DNA of 5,157 nt from contig CANMAT010000373.1 of assembly GCA_947494865.1 (NCBI GenBank), positions 1 to 5,157 on the forward strand, in the 5' to 3' direction. Shown here piece by piece: positions 1 through 5,157 of the stretch; position 1 is the first letter of the stretch; each line of letters starts with the position of its first letter. Under the pieces are notes generated by a model. The model saw nothing but the letters and a program-made list of their open reading frames with translations. It was not told the DNA's origin and ran no database searches. This DNA comes from Deltaproteobacteria bacterium. GTDB taxonomy: Bacteria > Myxococcota_A > Polyangia > Polyangiales > Ga0077539. Made by a program: the position numbers and the translations under genes.

Positions 1-1
1 G

Positions 2-673
2 CACGCCGAGGAGCATCTTCAGCGCGCTCGCGCTCTCGGCGGCGACCACGATGGGTCCGACCTGCGTCATCGGCGCGTGCGCGGCACTACGGGGCGCGTG
101 GCGCGCGAAGACCACCGTCACGTCGTCGGGGCGCATGCCCTCGACGGCGGCGGCCACCAGCGCGCGTACCTGCGACGCGTCGAGGGGCGGTGCCGCGCTC
201 GCGTGGAGCACCAGCACCGATGCCGTCGGGTGTTGCTGCGCGCTCTCGCCATCGAGCTCTCTGTCATCGAGCATCGCGACGTGAACGCGCGCCGAGATCA
301 CGCCGTCGAGCCCTTCGAGCGAGCGCGCGAGCTCGCCCGCCACGGCCTGCGCGGCGCGGGCGCGCTCCTCCGCGCGCGACGTCACGAGCGAGCGGTCGCC
401 CCACGACGCGGCGAAGCCCGGCTGGTCGCTGCGCGGCAGGCCAACATCGTTGAGCGTCGCCACCGCGCGGGCCACCTGCGACGACGCGACGCGCACACGG
501 TAGGTCGCGCTGCGCTGCGGGCCCACTGTTGCCTCGTAGCGGGCGGCGACACCCGCGCGTTCGAGCGCGCTCACGGCGCGGTGCGCGTCGGCCTCGGAGA
601 CCGACTGCACCACGTCGACGTCGCCGCAGCCCGCGAGGGCCAGGGCGGCGATGATCAGAAGCCGAAGCCCCAT
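2..673 (-). CDS. sctJ: Type III secretion inner-membrane ring lipoprotein SctJ (YscJ/PrgK/HrcJ family), 3' end cut by window edge
   Basis: SctJ forms the inner-membrane ring of the type III secretion basal body, anchored on the periplasmic face by a lipid and usually a C-terminal helix. The reading frame is open for 224 codons from ATG at 673 to the left edge. The N-terminus is a lipoprotein signal (MGLRLLIIAALALAGC) with the lipidated cysteine at residue 16. Family features follow in order: a first ring-building domain (about 18-75) with the 'VSEADAHRAVSALERAGV' helix and 'QVARAVATLNDVGLPR'; a linker (about 84-103); and a second ring-building domain (about 104-190) with 'LEGLDGVISARVHV' (119-132), 'PTASVLVLHA' and 'AAVEGMRPDDVTVVF'. 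The last 20 residues match the stretch before the YscJ membrane helix, so mainly that helix and tail are missing. FliF, the flagellar homologue, is much longer and not a lipoprotein. The start lies inside the upstream pseudokinase gene (19-bp overlap) with no clear Shine-Dalgarno, suggesting translational coupling. Family assignment is from remembered motifs, not a search. Confidence 0.88.
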   Translation of the reverse strand, partial: MGLRLLIIAALALAGCGDVDVVQSVSEADAHRAVSALERAGVAARYEATVGPQRSATYRVRVASSQVARAVATLNDVGLPRSDQPGFAASWGDRSLVTSRAEERARAAQAVAGELARSLEGLDGVISARVHVAMLDDRELDGESAQQHPTASVLVLHASAAPPLDASQVRALVAAAVEGMRPDDVTVVFARHAPRSAAHAPMTQVGPIVVAAESASALKMLLGV

Positions 674-2553
674 GAGAGCCCGATGCGCGGGCCGCCGAAG
701 GCGCGCCACGAGAGAGACCGCACGACGCCCGCCACGCAGCCCTTGAGGCCCGACGAGCCGTTGACCACCGTGACGCCCGCCGCGCGCCCGTTGCCGCCGA
801 TGGCGAGGCGCAGGGTGACGTTGCGCGCGCTGCCGTCGGAGAGGCAGCTCGCGAAGCGGCTGAGGTTCGACGTGAGGGGGCGGGTGATCTCGCCGTCGTT
901 GAGGGTGCCGCCCGCGGGGCCGCCCGCGCCGCCGAAGTTGAAGTCGATGGGCGCCGACATGGCGGCCTCGTACGAGGTGAACCCGCCGCTGCCTCCGCCG
1001 CCGCCGCCGCTGTGGTGCCGCTGGCTCGGCGGGGGAGGGGGCAGAAGCTGCACGCTCTGGGTCTGCACGCGGAGCTCGCCGCGCTGCACGAGGTCGTCGA
1101 GCTCGGCGGCGGAGCGTCGCTTGTGGGCGCCCGGTCCCAGCGTTTGGTAGAACACTACGCCTACCATCACGAGGGTGATCACCGAGGCGCCGGCGATCCA
1201 CATCTTGCTCGCGCGGGCGACGCCTGCGTCGGCGAGGGCCTCTTTGGTGGCGACCTTGCGCGCGTCGGCGCGGCGCTTGTCAGAAGCTGTTTCGGCGAAC
1301 TCGCGGTACTGGGCCCACTGGGCGAGGGGCTTCTTCTCGCCGGTGTCCATGTTGGTGACCGCGTCGCCCTCGACGGCGTCCCCCTTCACGATCGAGGCGA
1401 TGAGGTCGCGCGCGGTCATGGGGCCGTGGTCGAGGCCGTCGTGCGAGAACATCCAGCGGTCGGAGTCGTTCTTGGTGGCGGCCTTGAGGAGCGTGCCCAG
1501 GTCGGCGTCGGCGCCCGGCGGAGACGACGCGCGCGGGCTCTGCGGCTCGATGGCGCGCGCGGGACGCGTGAAGGTGATGCCCTGACCCGGCGCGATGGTG
1601 TTCGAGTCGACGAGGAGACCGGGCGGGAGCGTCTGCGGGCGCTCGTAGTCTTCGCCCTCGTCGAACGCGCCGGGGGGCAGCGTGTACGACATCGAGGGCG
1701 GGCGCTCCGACATCTCGACGGGGATGTCGACGTCGTCGCGCACGATGTCGGCGAGGGGGCCGAGAATGGACGCGAGGCCGCTCTTGAGCGCGAGGAGGTT
1801 GTCGAGGCGCTCGTGGGGCTCGTGCGCGAGGCACTCGTCGAGGAGCACGTCGAGCATGGCGGGCGTGCCCGGAACGAGCGACGACACGGGCACGGCGGGG
1901 TCGCACGGGCGCCCCGTGAGGAGCTCGTAGAGCAGCGCGCCGACGGCGTAGATGTCGCTCTGGGGCGTCGGGTCGGAGCCCGCGCGCAGCTCGGGGGCGA
2001 GCGCGTGCGCGGGCACCGCGCCGATGGCCGCGAGGGCGACGCCCATGCCCATGCCCGCGAGGCGAATGTGGGCGCCTTCGAAGCGCACCGTGGCGGGCGC
2101 GATGGCGCCGTGCGCCGCGTTGGGGTGCACGTTGCCGTAGAGAATGTCGACGAGCTTCGCGATGTACGGGAAGGCCTGCGAGAGCGAGAACGCGACGCCC
2201 GCCTCGCGCTTCTGCGCGAGCACGTCGGCGAGCGACGTGGCGGGAAGCGGCTCGGTGGCGACGCACAGCGCGCCATCGCCGGTGATGGCCGAGCCGATGG
2301 GCACCACGAGGTCGGGGTGACCCACCGTTGCAGCGGCGCGAATGGACTTGCGCGCGGCGTCGAGCTGGTCGGGCGTGAGGCCGTGGTTGGCGATCATCCA
2401 GAGGGCGACATCGCGGGCGACCTTGCGGTCCTTCGCGCGGAAGACCTGCGCGGGGCCTACGGTGGTCGCGAAGGCCTCGACCTCGAAGCGACCGCTGATG
2501 AGGCTCCCTGGAACGAGGCCAACGCTCTGGCTCTGCGACGTGCCGGTGGTCAT
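655..2553 (-). CDS. Membrane-anchored pseudokinase with GYF_2-type domain and AgmX/PglI-like C-terminal domain
   Basis: A 632-residue protein of multidomain design. Residues about 21-265 have a Ser/Thr-kinase fold: the C-lobe is recognisable (APE at 186-188, 'SDIYAVGALLYELLTGRP' at 199-216, a kinase-end 'ERL'), but catalytic sites are gone. The VAIK lysine is W52, HRDLKPEN reads HGAIAPAT (148-155), DFG reads GMG (167-169), and the glycine loop is degenerate. A Pro-rich linker (about 284-350) carries three PPG motifs. Residues 365-419 look like a GYF_2 domain ('WMFSHDGLDHGPMTARDL', ending 'PLAQW'). One membrane helix follows (about 452-472), flanked by RASK and HKRR, then a P5/G6 linker, then an AgmX/PglI-type, TonB-C-like domain (about 553-632) with C570 and C606. 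The expected topology is N-in, C-out. The start at 2553 puts the kinase fold about 20 residues in; an in-frame ATG at 2601 is possible. The gene overlaps sctJ by 19 bp, so a role in type III secretion assembly or signalling is inferred, not shown. Confidence 0.85.
   Translation of the reverse strand: MTTGTSQSQSVGLVPGSLISGRFEVEAFATTVGPAQVFRAKDRKVARDVALWMIANHGLTPDQLDAARKSIRAAATVGHPDLVVPIGSAITGDGALCVATEPLPATSLADVLAQKREAGVAFSLSQAFPYIAKLVDILYGNVHPNAAHGAIAPATVRFEGAHIRLAGMGMGVALAAIGAVPAHALAPELRAGSDPTPQSDIYAVGALLYELLTGRPCDPAVPVSSLVPGTPAMLDVLLDECLAHEPHERLDNLLALKSGLASILGPLADIVRDDVDIPVEMSERPPSMSYTLPPGAFDEGEDYERPQTLPPGLLVDSNTIAPGQGITFTRPARAIEPQSPRASSPPGADADLGTLLKAATKNDSDRWMFSHDGLDHGPMTARDLIASIVKGDAVEGDAVTNMDTGEKKPLAQWAQYREFAETASDKRRADARKVATKEALADAGVARASKMWIAGASVITLVMVGVVFYQTLGPGAHKRRSAAELDDLVQRGELRVQTQSVQLLPPPPPSQRHHSGGGGGGSGGFTSYEAAMSAPIDFNFGGAGGPAGGTLNDGEITRPLTSNLSRFASCLSDGSARNVTLRLAIGGNGRAAGVTVVNGSSGLKGCVAGVVRSLSWRAFGGPRIGLSWGFGF
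995..1009 (+). repeat. In-frame CCG trinucleotide repeat in the pseudokinase gene
   Basis: Five perfect CCG units on the plus strand encode part of the Gly-rich run 'GGGGGGSGG' (residues 516-524), just after a five-proline run (505-509). Together these make the flexible periplasmic spacer between the membrane helix and the C-terminal domain. Slippage here would change spacer length without breaking the frame. Confidence 0.7.
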
Positions 2554-2622
2554 CGGGGAGCGGCAGCCTACAAGCGCCGCGCGCGCCCGCACAATGCCCA
2601 TCTGCACGCCCGACGCCCGCGC

Positions 2623-2640
2623 GCGGGGTGTGTGCGACGG
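2623..2640 (+). repeat. 18-bp direct repeat, copy 1
   Basis: GCGGGGTGTGTGCGACGG occurs here and again, without mismatch, at 2649-2666. The two copies start 26 bp apart, leaving an 8-bp gap, and lie in the middle of the divergent intergenic region. Flanking bases do not match beyond the 18. Tandem direct copies between divergent genes could be binding sites for a regulator. A chance local duplication in GC-rich DNA is the alternative. Confidence 0.8.
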
Positions 2641-2648
2641 GTTGCGCA

Positions 2649-2666
2649 GCGGGGTGTGTGCGACGG
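2649..2666 (+). repeat. 18-bp direct repeat, copy 2
   Basis: This is the second perfect copy of the 18-mer at 2623-2640. It ends 43 bp before the glyS ATG, while copy 1 begins 69 bp before the pseudokinase ATG on the other strand. The pair is thus closer to glyS than to the pseudokinase. The start-to-start spacing of 26 bp is not an exact number of helical turns (about 2.5), so two bound proteins would not sit on the same face of B-DNA. That weakens, without excluding, a cooperative-operator reading. Confidence 0.8.
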
Positions 2667-2709
2667 CTTCCACCGTGGGGCGGGGTCTGGTAGGTGTGCT
2701 GGCCCGAAT

Positions 2710-4872
2710 ATGTCCCCTACGCTGCTTCTCGAAATCGGCTGTGAGGAACTCCCGACGTCGTTCCTCGACGGTGCCCTCGAACAACTGCGCACCCTCATCG
2801 CGGAGGAGCTCGCGCGGGCCCGCGTCGAGCACGGCGCCGTGCGCGTTCTGGGCACTCCGCGGCGCCTCGCGGTGCTCGTCTCGTCGGTGGTGACCGAGGT
2901 CGCAGCGCGCGAAGACGAGGTGCTGGGGCCCCCCGAGGCGGCCGCGCGCACGCCCGACGGCGCGTGGTCGAAGGCCGCCGAAGGCTTCGCGAAGAAGAAC
3001 AACGTGCTCGCGAGCGACCTCTCGATCGCCGACACCGCGAAGGGCCGCTACCTCCGCGCCGTGGTGCGCCACGCGGGGGCGTACACGTCGTCGCTCCTTC
3101 CCGCCGTGCTCACGGCGGTGTGCAAGCGCATCACCTTCGCGAAGAGCATGCGCTGGGGCACCCACGAGACCGCCTTCGGCCGCCCCGTTCAATGGATCGT
3201 GGCGCTCTATGGCACCGAGGTGATTCGCTTCGAGTTCGCGGGCGTTCACGCCGGCGCGGTGTCGCGCGGGCACCGGTTTCTGGCGCCCGGCGACGTGGTG
3301 CTGCGCTCCGCCGAGGAGTACGTCACGAGCCTCGGCGTGGCCTTCGTGCGCGTCGACGTCGACTCGCGCCGCGTGGAGATGCTCTCGGGCCTCGAGGCCG
3401 CCGCCGCCAGCGAGGGCGGCGAGCTCGTGCGCGACGCGTTTCTCGAGGGCGAGGTGCTCGGCCTCGTCGAGGAGCCCCACACCATCGTCGGTCGCTTCGA
3501 AGAGAAGTACCTCGCGCTCCCCGACGCCCTCATCGAGAGCGTGATGCGCGGCCACCAGCGGTACTTCGCCGTGGCGCGCAGGCGCCCCGAGCTCGGGCCC
3601 GACGGCGCCTGGCACGGCGATCACGCGCACGCGGCGGGGGCGCACCACAACCGCCTGCTCCCGGTGTTTCTCACGGTGGTGAACACCGCGCGCGACGTCG
3701 CCACCATTCGCACCGGCAACGAGCGCGTGATGCGCGCGCGGCTCTCCGACGCGTCGTTCTTCGTGGCGCAAGACCGCAAGAGCCGACTCGACGCCCGCGT
3801 GGGCGCCCTCGACGGCGTGGCCTTTCACGCGAAGCTGGGCTCCTACGGCGACAAGGCCCGTCGCATCGGCGAGCTCTCGTCGTGGTTCGGCGCCGCGCTC
3901 GGCTGCGACGCCGAGGCGTCGGCGCGCGCGGGCCTGCTCTGCAAGGCCGACCTCGTGACGCTCACCGTGGGCGAGTTTCCCGAGCTGCAAGGCATCATCG
4001 GGGGCTTCTACGCCTCGCACGACGGCGAGGCCGCCGCGGTGGCGCGGGCCATCACCGAGCACTACCAGCCCAAGGGCGCCGCCGACGAGGTAGCTCCGTC
4101 GAAGATGGGCGCCGCGGTGGCCCTCGCCGACCGCATGGACACCCTCGTCGGCTGCCTCGCGGTGGGGCTCCGGCCTACGGGCAGCGAAGACCCCTTCGGC
4201 CTGCGCCGCGTGGCCATCGGCATGGTGCGCACGCTTCTGCAACACGGCGCGCGCGTGTCGATCGCCGACGCCGCCGCCCGCGCGTGGGACGTGTACGCCG
4301 CCGAGAGCGGCAAGATGCTCGCGAGCGCCACGGCCGCCAAGGCCTCGAGGGCCGACGTGGTGGCTGCGGTGGTCGAGTTCTGCGCCGAGCGCCTCCGGGG
4401 CATTCTCGAAGAGCGCGCGCCGCGCGACGTGGTGGCGGCGTGCATGGCCGCGGGCCGCGAGACGCCCGTCGATGTGCTCGAGCGCGTCGAGGCCCTCGCG
4501 GCGTTCTGGAAGACGCCTCCCGCGGCCGACCTCGCGGTGGCCTTCAAGCGCGTGTTCAACATTTCGCGCGAGGCCCCCGCGGGCGAGCTCACCGCGGCCG
4601 ACTACGCGCTCCTCACGCGCCCCACCGAGCGCGCCCTCATCGCGGCCTTCGAGGCCACCCAGGCGGAGCTCTCGCCGCTCCTCGCCGCGCGGCGCTTCGT
4701 CGAGGCGCTCGAGCTCATCGCGCGCTCGCTGCGCGCCCCCGTCGACGCGCTCTTCGCGCCGGGCGAACCCCTCGTGCGCGACGGCACCGAGACCGAGGCC
4801 CCGCGCCTGCGCCTCCTCCGCACCATCGCCGACGCCGTGCGCGGCTTCGCGCGCTTCGACGCCCTCGAATAG
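2710..4872 (+). CDS. glyS: Glycyl-tRNA synthetase beta subunit
   Basis: The beta subunit of the bacterial alpha2/beta2 glycyl-tRNA synthetase supplies tRNA binding and anticodon recognition. The alpha subunit (GlyQ) holds the glycine/ATP site, and both are needed to make Gly-tRNA in the cytosol. The 720-residue product has the family signatures in order: 'LLLEIGCEELP' (5-15), 'FAKSMRWG' (143-150), 'FGRPVQWIVALYG' from 156, 'MRGHQRYF' (279-286), 'GEFPELQGIIGGFYASHDGE' (421-440, containing an HD pair), 'LADRMDTLVGC' (472-482) with 'PTGSEDPFGLRR' (489-500), and a C-terminal DALR-type anticodon-binding region ending near 'RRFVEALELIA' (661 onward). It is somewhat longer than E. coli GlyS (689 residues), partly through a His-rich insertion at about 290-314. 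The extreme C-terminus has drifted from the common 'RANRLALL' pattern to 'APRLRLL'. The ATG at 2710 is chosen because the first motif begins four residues later; there is no strong Shine-Dalgarno. glyQ is not adjacent on either side. Confidence 0.97.
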   Translation: MSPTLLLEIGCEELPTSFLDGALEQLRTLIAEELARARVEHGAVRVLGTPRRLAVLVSSVVTEVAAREDEVLGPPEAAARTPDGAWSKAAEGFAKKNNVLASDLSIADTAKGRYLRAVVRHAGAYTSSLLPAVLTAVCKRITFAKSMRWGTHETAFGRPVQWIVALYGTEVIRFEFAGVHAGAVSRGHRFLAPGDVVLRSAEEYVTSLGVAFVRVDVDSRRVEMLSGLEAAAASEGGELVRDAFLEGEVLGLVEEPHTIVGRFEEKYLALPDALIESVMRGHQRYFAVARRRPELGPDGAWHGDHAHAAGAHHNRLLPVFLTVVNTARDVATIRTGNERVMRARLSDASFFVAQDRKSRLDARVGALDGVAFHAKLGSYGDKARRIGELSSWFGAALGCDAEASARAGLLCKADLVTLTVGEFPELQGIIGGFYASHDGEAAAVARAITEHYQPKGAADEVAPSKMGAAVALADRMDTLVGCLAVGLRPTGSEDPFGLRRVAIGMVRTLLQHGARVSIADAAARAWDVYAAESGKMLASATAAKASRADVVAAVVEFCAERLRGILEERAPRDVVAACMAAGRETPVDVLERVEALAAFWKTPPAADLAVAFKRVFNISREAPAGELTAADYALLTRPTERALIAAFEATQAELSPLLAARRFVEALELIARSLRAPVDALFAPGEPLVRDGTETEAPRLRLLRTIADAVRGFARFDALE

Positions 4873-4893
4873 CGCACGCTTCGCGCCGATGCC

Positions 4894-4908
4894 CCGTTGT
4901 GGCGACGG
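4894..4908 (+). terminator. Weak hairpin downstream of glyS
   Basis: CCGTTG (4894-4899) pairs with CGACGG (4903-4908) around a three-base TGG loop. This gives a six-pair stem including one G-T, extendable by two C-G pairs across a single bulged C. No T-tract follows, so it is not a standard intrinsic terminator. It starts 21 bases after the glyS stop and overlaps the proposed promoter of the next gene. GC-rich DNA makes such stems common by chance. Confidence 0.25.
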
Positions 4909-4925
4909 CGGGAGTTCGCGATACT
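4897..4925 (+). promoter_or_regulatory. Possible sigma-70-type promoter for the downstream lipoprotein gene
   Basis: TTGTGG (4897-4902) and GATACT (4920-4925) are separated by exactly 17 bases. They match the TTGACA and TATAAT consensus at three to four positions each. GATACT is one of the few A/T-containing stretches in this GC-rich region. Transcription would start near 4932 and leave a leader of about 35 bases containing the Shine-Dalgarno site, a sensible arrangement. The match is imperfect and found by eye. Confidence 0.35.
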
Positions 4926-4953
4926 CGCCTCGGTTCTCGCGCATTGCCTCGTT

Positions 4954-4958
4954 GGAGG
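4954..4958 (+). promoter_or_regulatory. Ribosome binding site of the 4967 lipoprotein gene
   Basis: GGAGG is a full match to the Shine-Dalgarno core, eight bases before the ATG at 4967. It is the only strong ribosome binding site in the window and fixes the start of the right-hand gene. Confidence 0.8.
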
Positions 4959-4966
4959 TCTCTTCC

Positions 4967-5157
4967 ATGTCATTGCGTCGCGGTCTCGCCCGGTTCGTCC
5001 CTTGCGCCCTCGCGGCGCTCGGATGCAGCTCCGACAACACGGGCGCCTTCGCGCCGCCCGGCACCGACGGGGGTCTCAGCGACCGCGCCGACGTGCCCAC
5101 CGACCGCCGCGACGCGTCTGCGCCCGCGCCGATCCTCGTGGGCGTGGTGCCCGACCA
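4967..5157 (+). CDS. Putative secreted lipoprotein, 5' end only
   Basis: The frame is open from ATG at 4967 to the right edge (63 codons and two bases). The N-terminus is a lipoprotein-type signal: RR at residues 4-5, a hydrophobic stretch 'FVPCALAALGC', and a predicted lipidated cysteine at residue 20 followed by SSDN. The -3 residue is A rather than L, so the lipobox (ALGC) is acceptable but not ideal. Residues about 24-54 form a Pro/Asp/Gly-rich, probably disordered linker, as is common in large surface lipoproteins of Myxococcota. The last visible residues, 'ILVGVVPD', resemble the opening strand of an IPT/TIG immunoglobulin-like domain, but too little is present to decide. The function is unknown. 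The gene lies 94 bases after glyS on the same strand, with its own ribosome binding site and possible promoter, so it is probably a separate unit. Confidence 0.75.
   Translation, partial: MSLRRGLARFVPCALAALGCSSDNTGAFAPPGTDGGLSDRADVPTDRRDASAPAPILVGVVPD

Larger units (their letters stand above)
2554..2709. promoter_or_regulatory. Divergent intergenic region between the pseudokinase gene and glyS
   Basis: These 156 bases separate two genes read in opposite directions, so both transcription starts must lie here or in a neighbouring coding region. The only clear structure is an 18-bp perfect direct repeat (see repeat entries). Core promoters are not convincing. On the minus strand there is TTGTGC (2594-2589) and TAGGCT (2570-2565), 18 bases apart. 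On the plus strand there is a TGG-preceded TAGGTG (2691-2696). Both -10 candidates would give almost leaderless transcripts. Neither gene has a good Shine-Dalgarno sequence before its start. I saw no GG-N10-GC sigma-54 element in the stretch examined upstream of glyS. Confidence 0.45.

Noticed and set aside
1027..1044. G-rich plus-strand run as a possible G-quadruplex
   Set aside because: It has only two long G-runs and does not make four tracts. It is explained by the proline codons of the opposite strand.
77..1150. Plus-strand frame of 357 codons across the left region
   Set aside because: It is antisense to both sctJ and the pseudokinase, Arg/His/Ala-rich, with no recognisable domain. Both minus-strand products show clear family motifs.
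2554..2601. Alternative pseudokinase start at ATG 2601 giving a 16-residue N-terminal extension with 'ALVGC', which resembles a lipobox
   Set aside because: The hydrophobic stretch is too short and contains two arginines. A kinase-like fold before a later membrane helix should be cytoplasmic, not lipidated. It cannot be fully excluded, since neither ATG has a good Shine-Dalgarno.
1012..2709. Plus-strand open frame upstream of and continuous with glyS
   Set aside because: It is antisense to the pseudokinase. The GlyS family's N-terminal motif begins four residues after ATG 2710, so the extension has no support.
4062..4973. Minus-strand frames over the 3' part of glyS and the following gap
   Set aside because: They are Arg/Ser/Ala-rich shadows of glyS without start signals or motifs.
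2554..5100. Minus-strand open frame continuing upstream of the pseudokinase start for about 850 more codons
   Set aside because: It lies antisense to glyS, is Arg/Ala/Glu/His-rich low-complexity translation and shows no domain. It is open only because GC-rich third positions remove stops.

Overview
The window is very GC-rich (roughly 70%), with codons strongly biased to G or C at the third position. It also carries a soluble enzyme next to protein-kinase-like, AgmX/PglI-like and lipoprotein genes. This suggests a deltaproteobacterial lineage of the Myxococcota type, perhaps a Polyangia member; that placement is inference, as no rRNA or other taxonomic marker is present.

The left part (about 1-2553) is read on the minus strand as a two-gene unit. 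The first gene (2553-655) encodes a single-pass membrane protein with a catalytically dead Ser/Thr-kinase fold, a GYF_2-type domain, one transmembrane helix, a Pro/Gly-rich linker and an AgmX/PglI (TonB-C-like) C-terminal domain. Its 3' end overlaps by 19 bp the start of a lipoprotein gene that runs off the left edge. I identify that lipoprotein as SctJ (YscJ/PrgK/HrcJ), the inner-membrane ring lipoprotein of a type III secretion system. The left edge is therefore probably the beginning or border of a T3SS or T3SS-like cluster, with the pseudokinase as its accessory or structural partner.

The right part is on the plus strand. A 156-bp divergent intergenic region (2554-2709) carries a perfect 18-bp direct repeat and separates the pseudokinase from glyS (2710-4872), the beta subunit of heterotetrameric glycyl-tRNA synthetase. 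glyQ, its usual neighbour, is on neither side within the window. After a 94-bp gap with a weak hairpin, a plausible promoter and a strong Shine-Dalgarno site, a new lipoprotein gene starts at 4967 and runs off the right edge.

The most interesting content is the pseudokinase/GYF_2/TM/AgmX-C protein coupled to sctJ. Its topology (cytoplasmic signalling-type domain, one membrane helix, small periplasmic domain) resembles that of SctD, the T3SS ring protein that normally partners SctJ. It also carries three PPG motifs just before its own GYF_2 domain. No mobile element, CRISPR array, tRNA or rRNA was seen.
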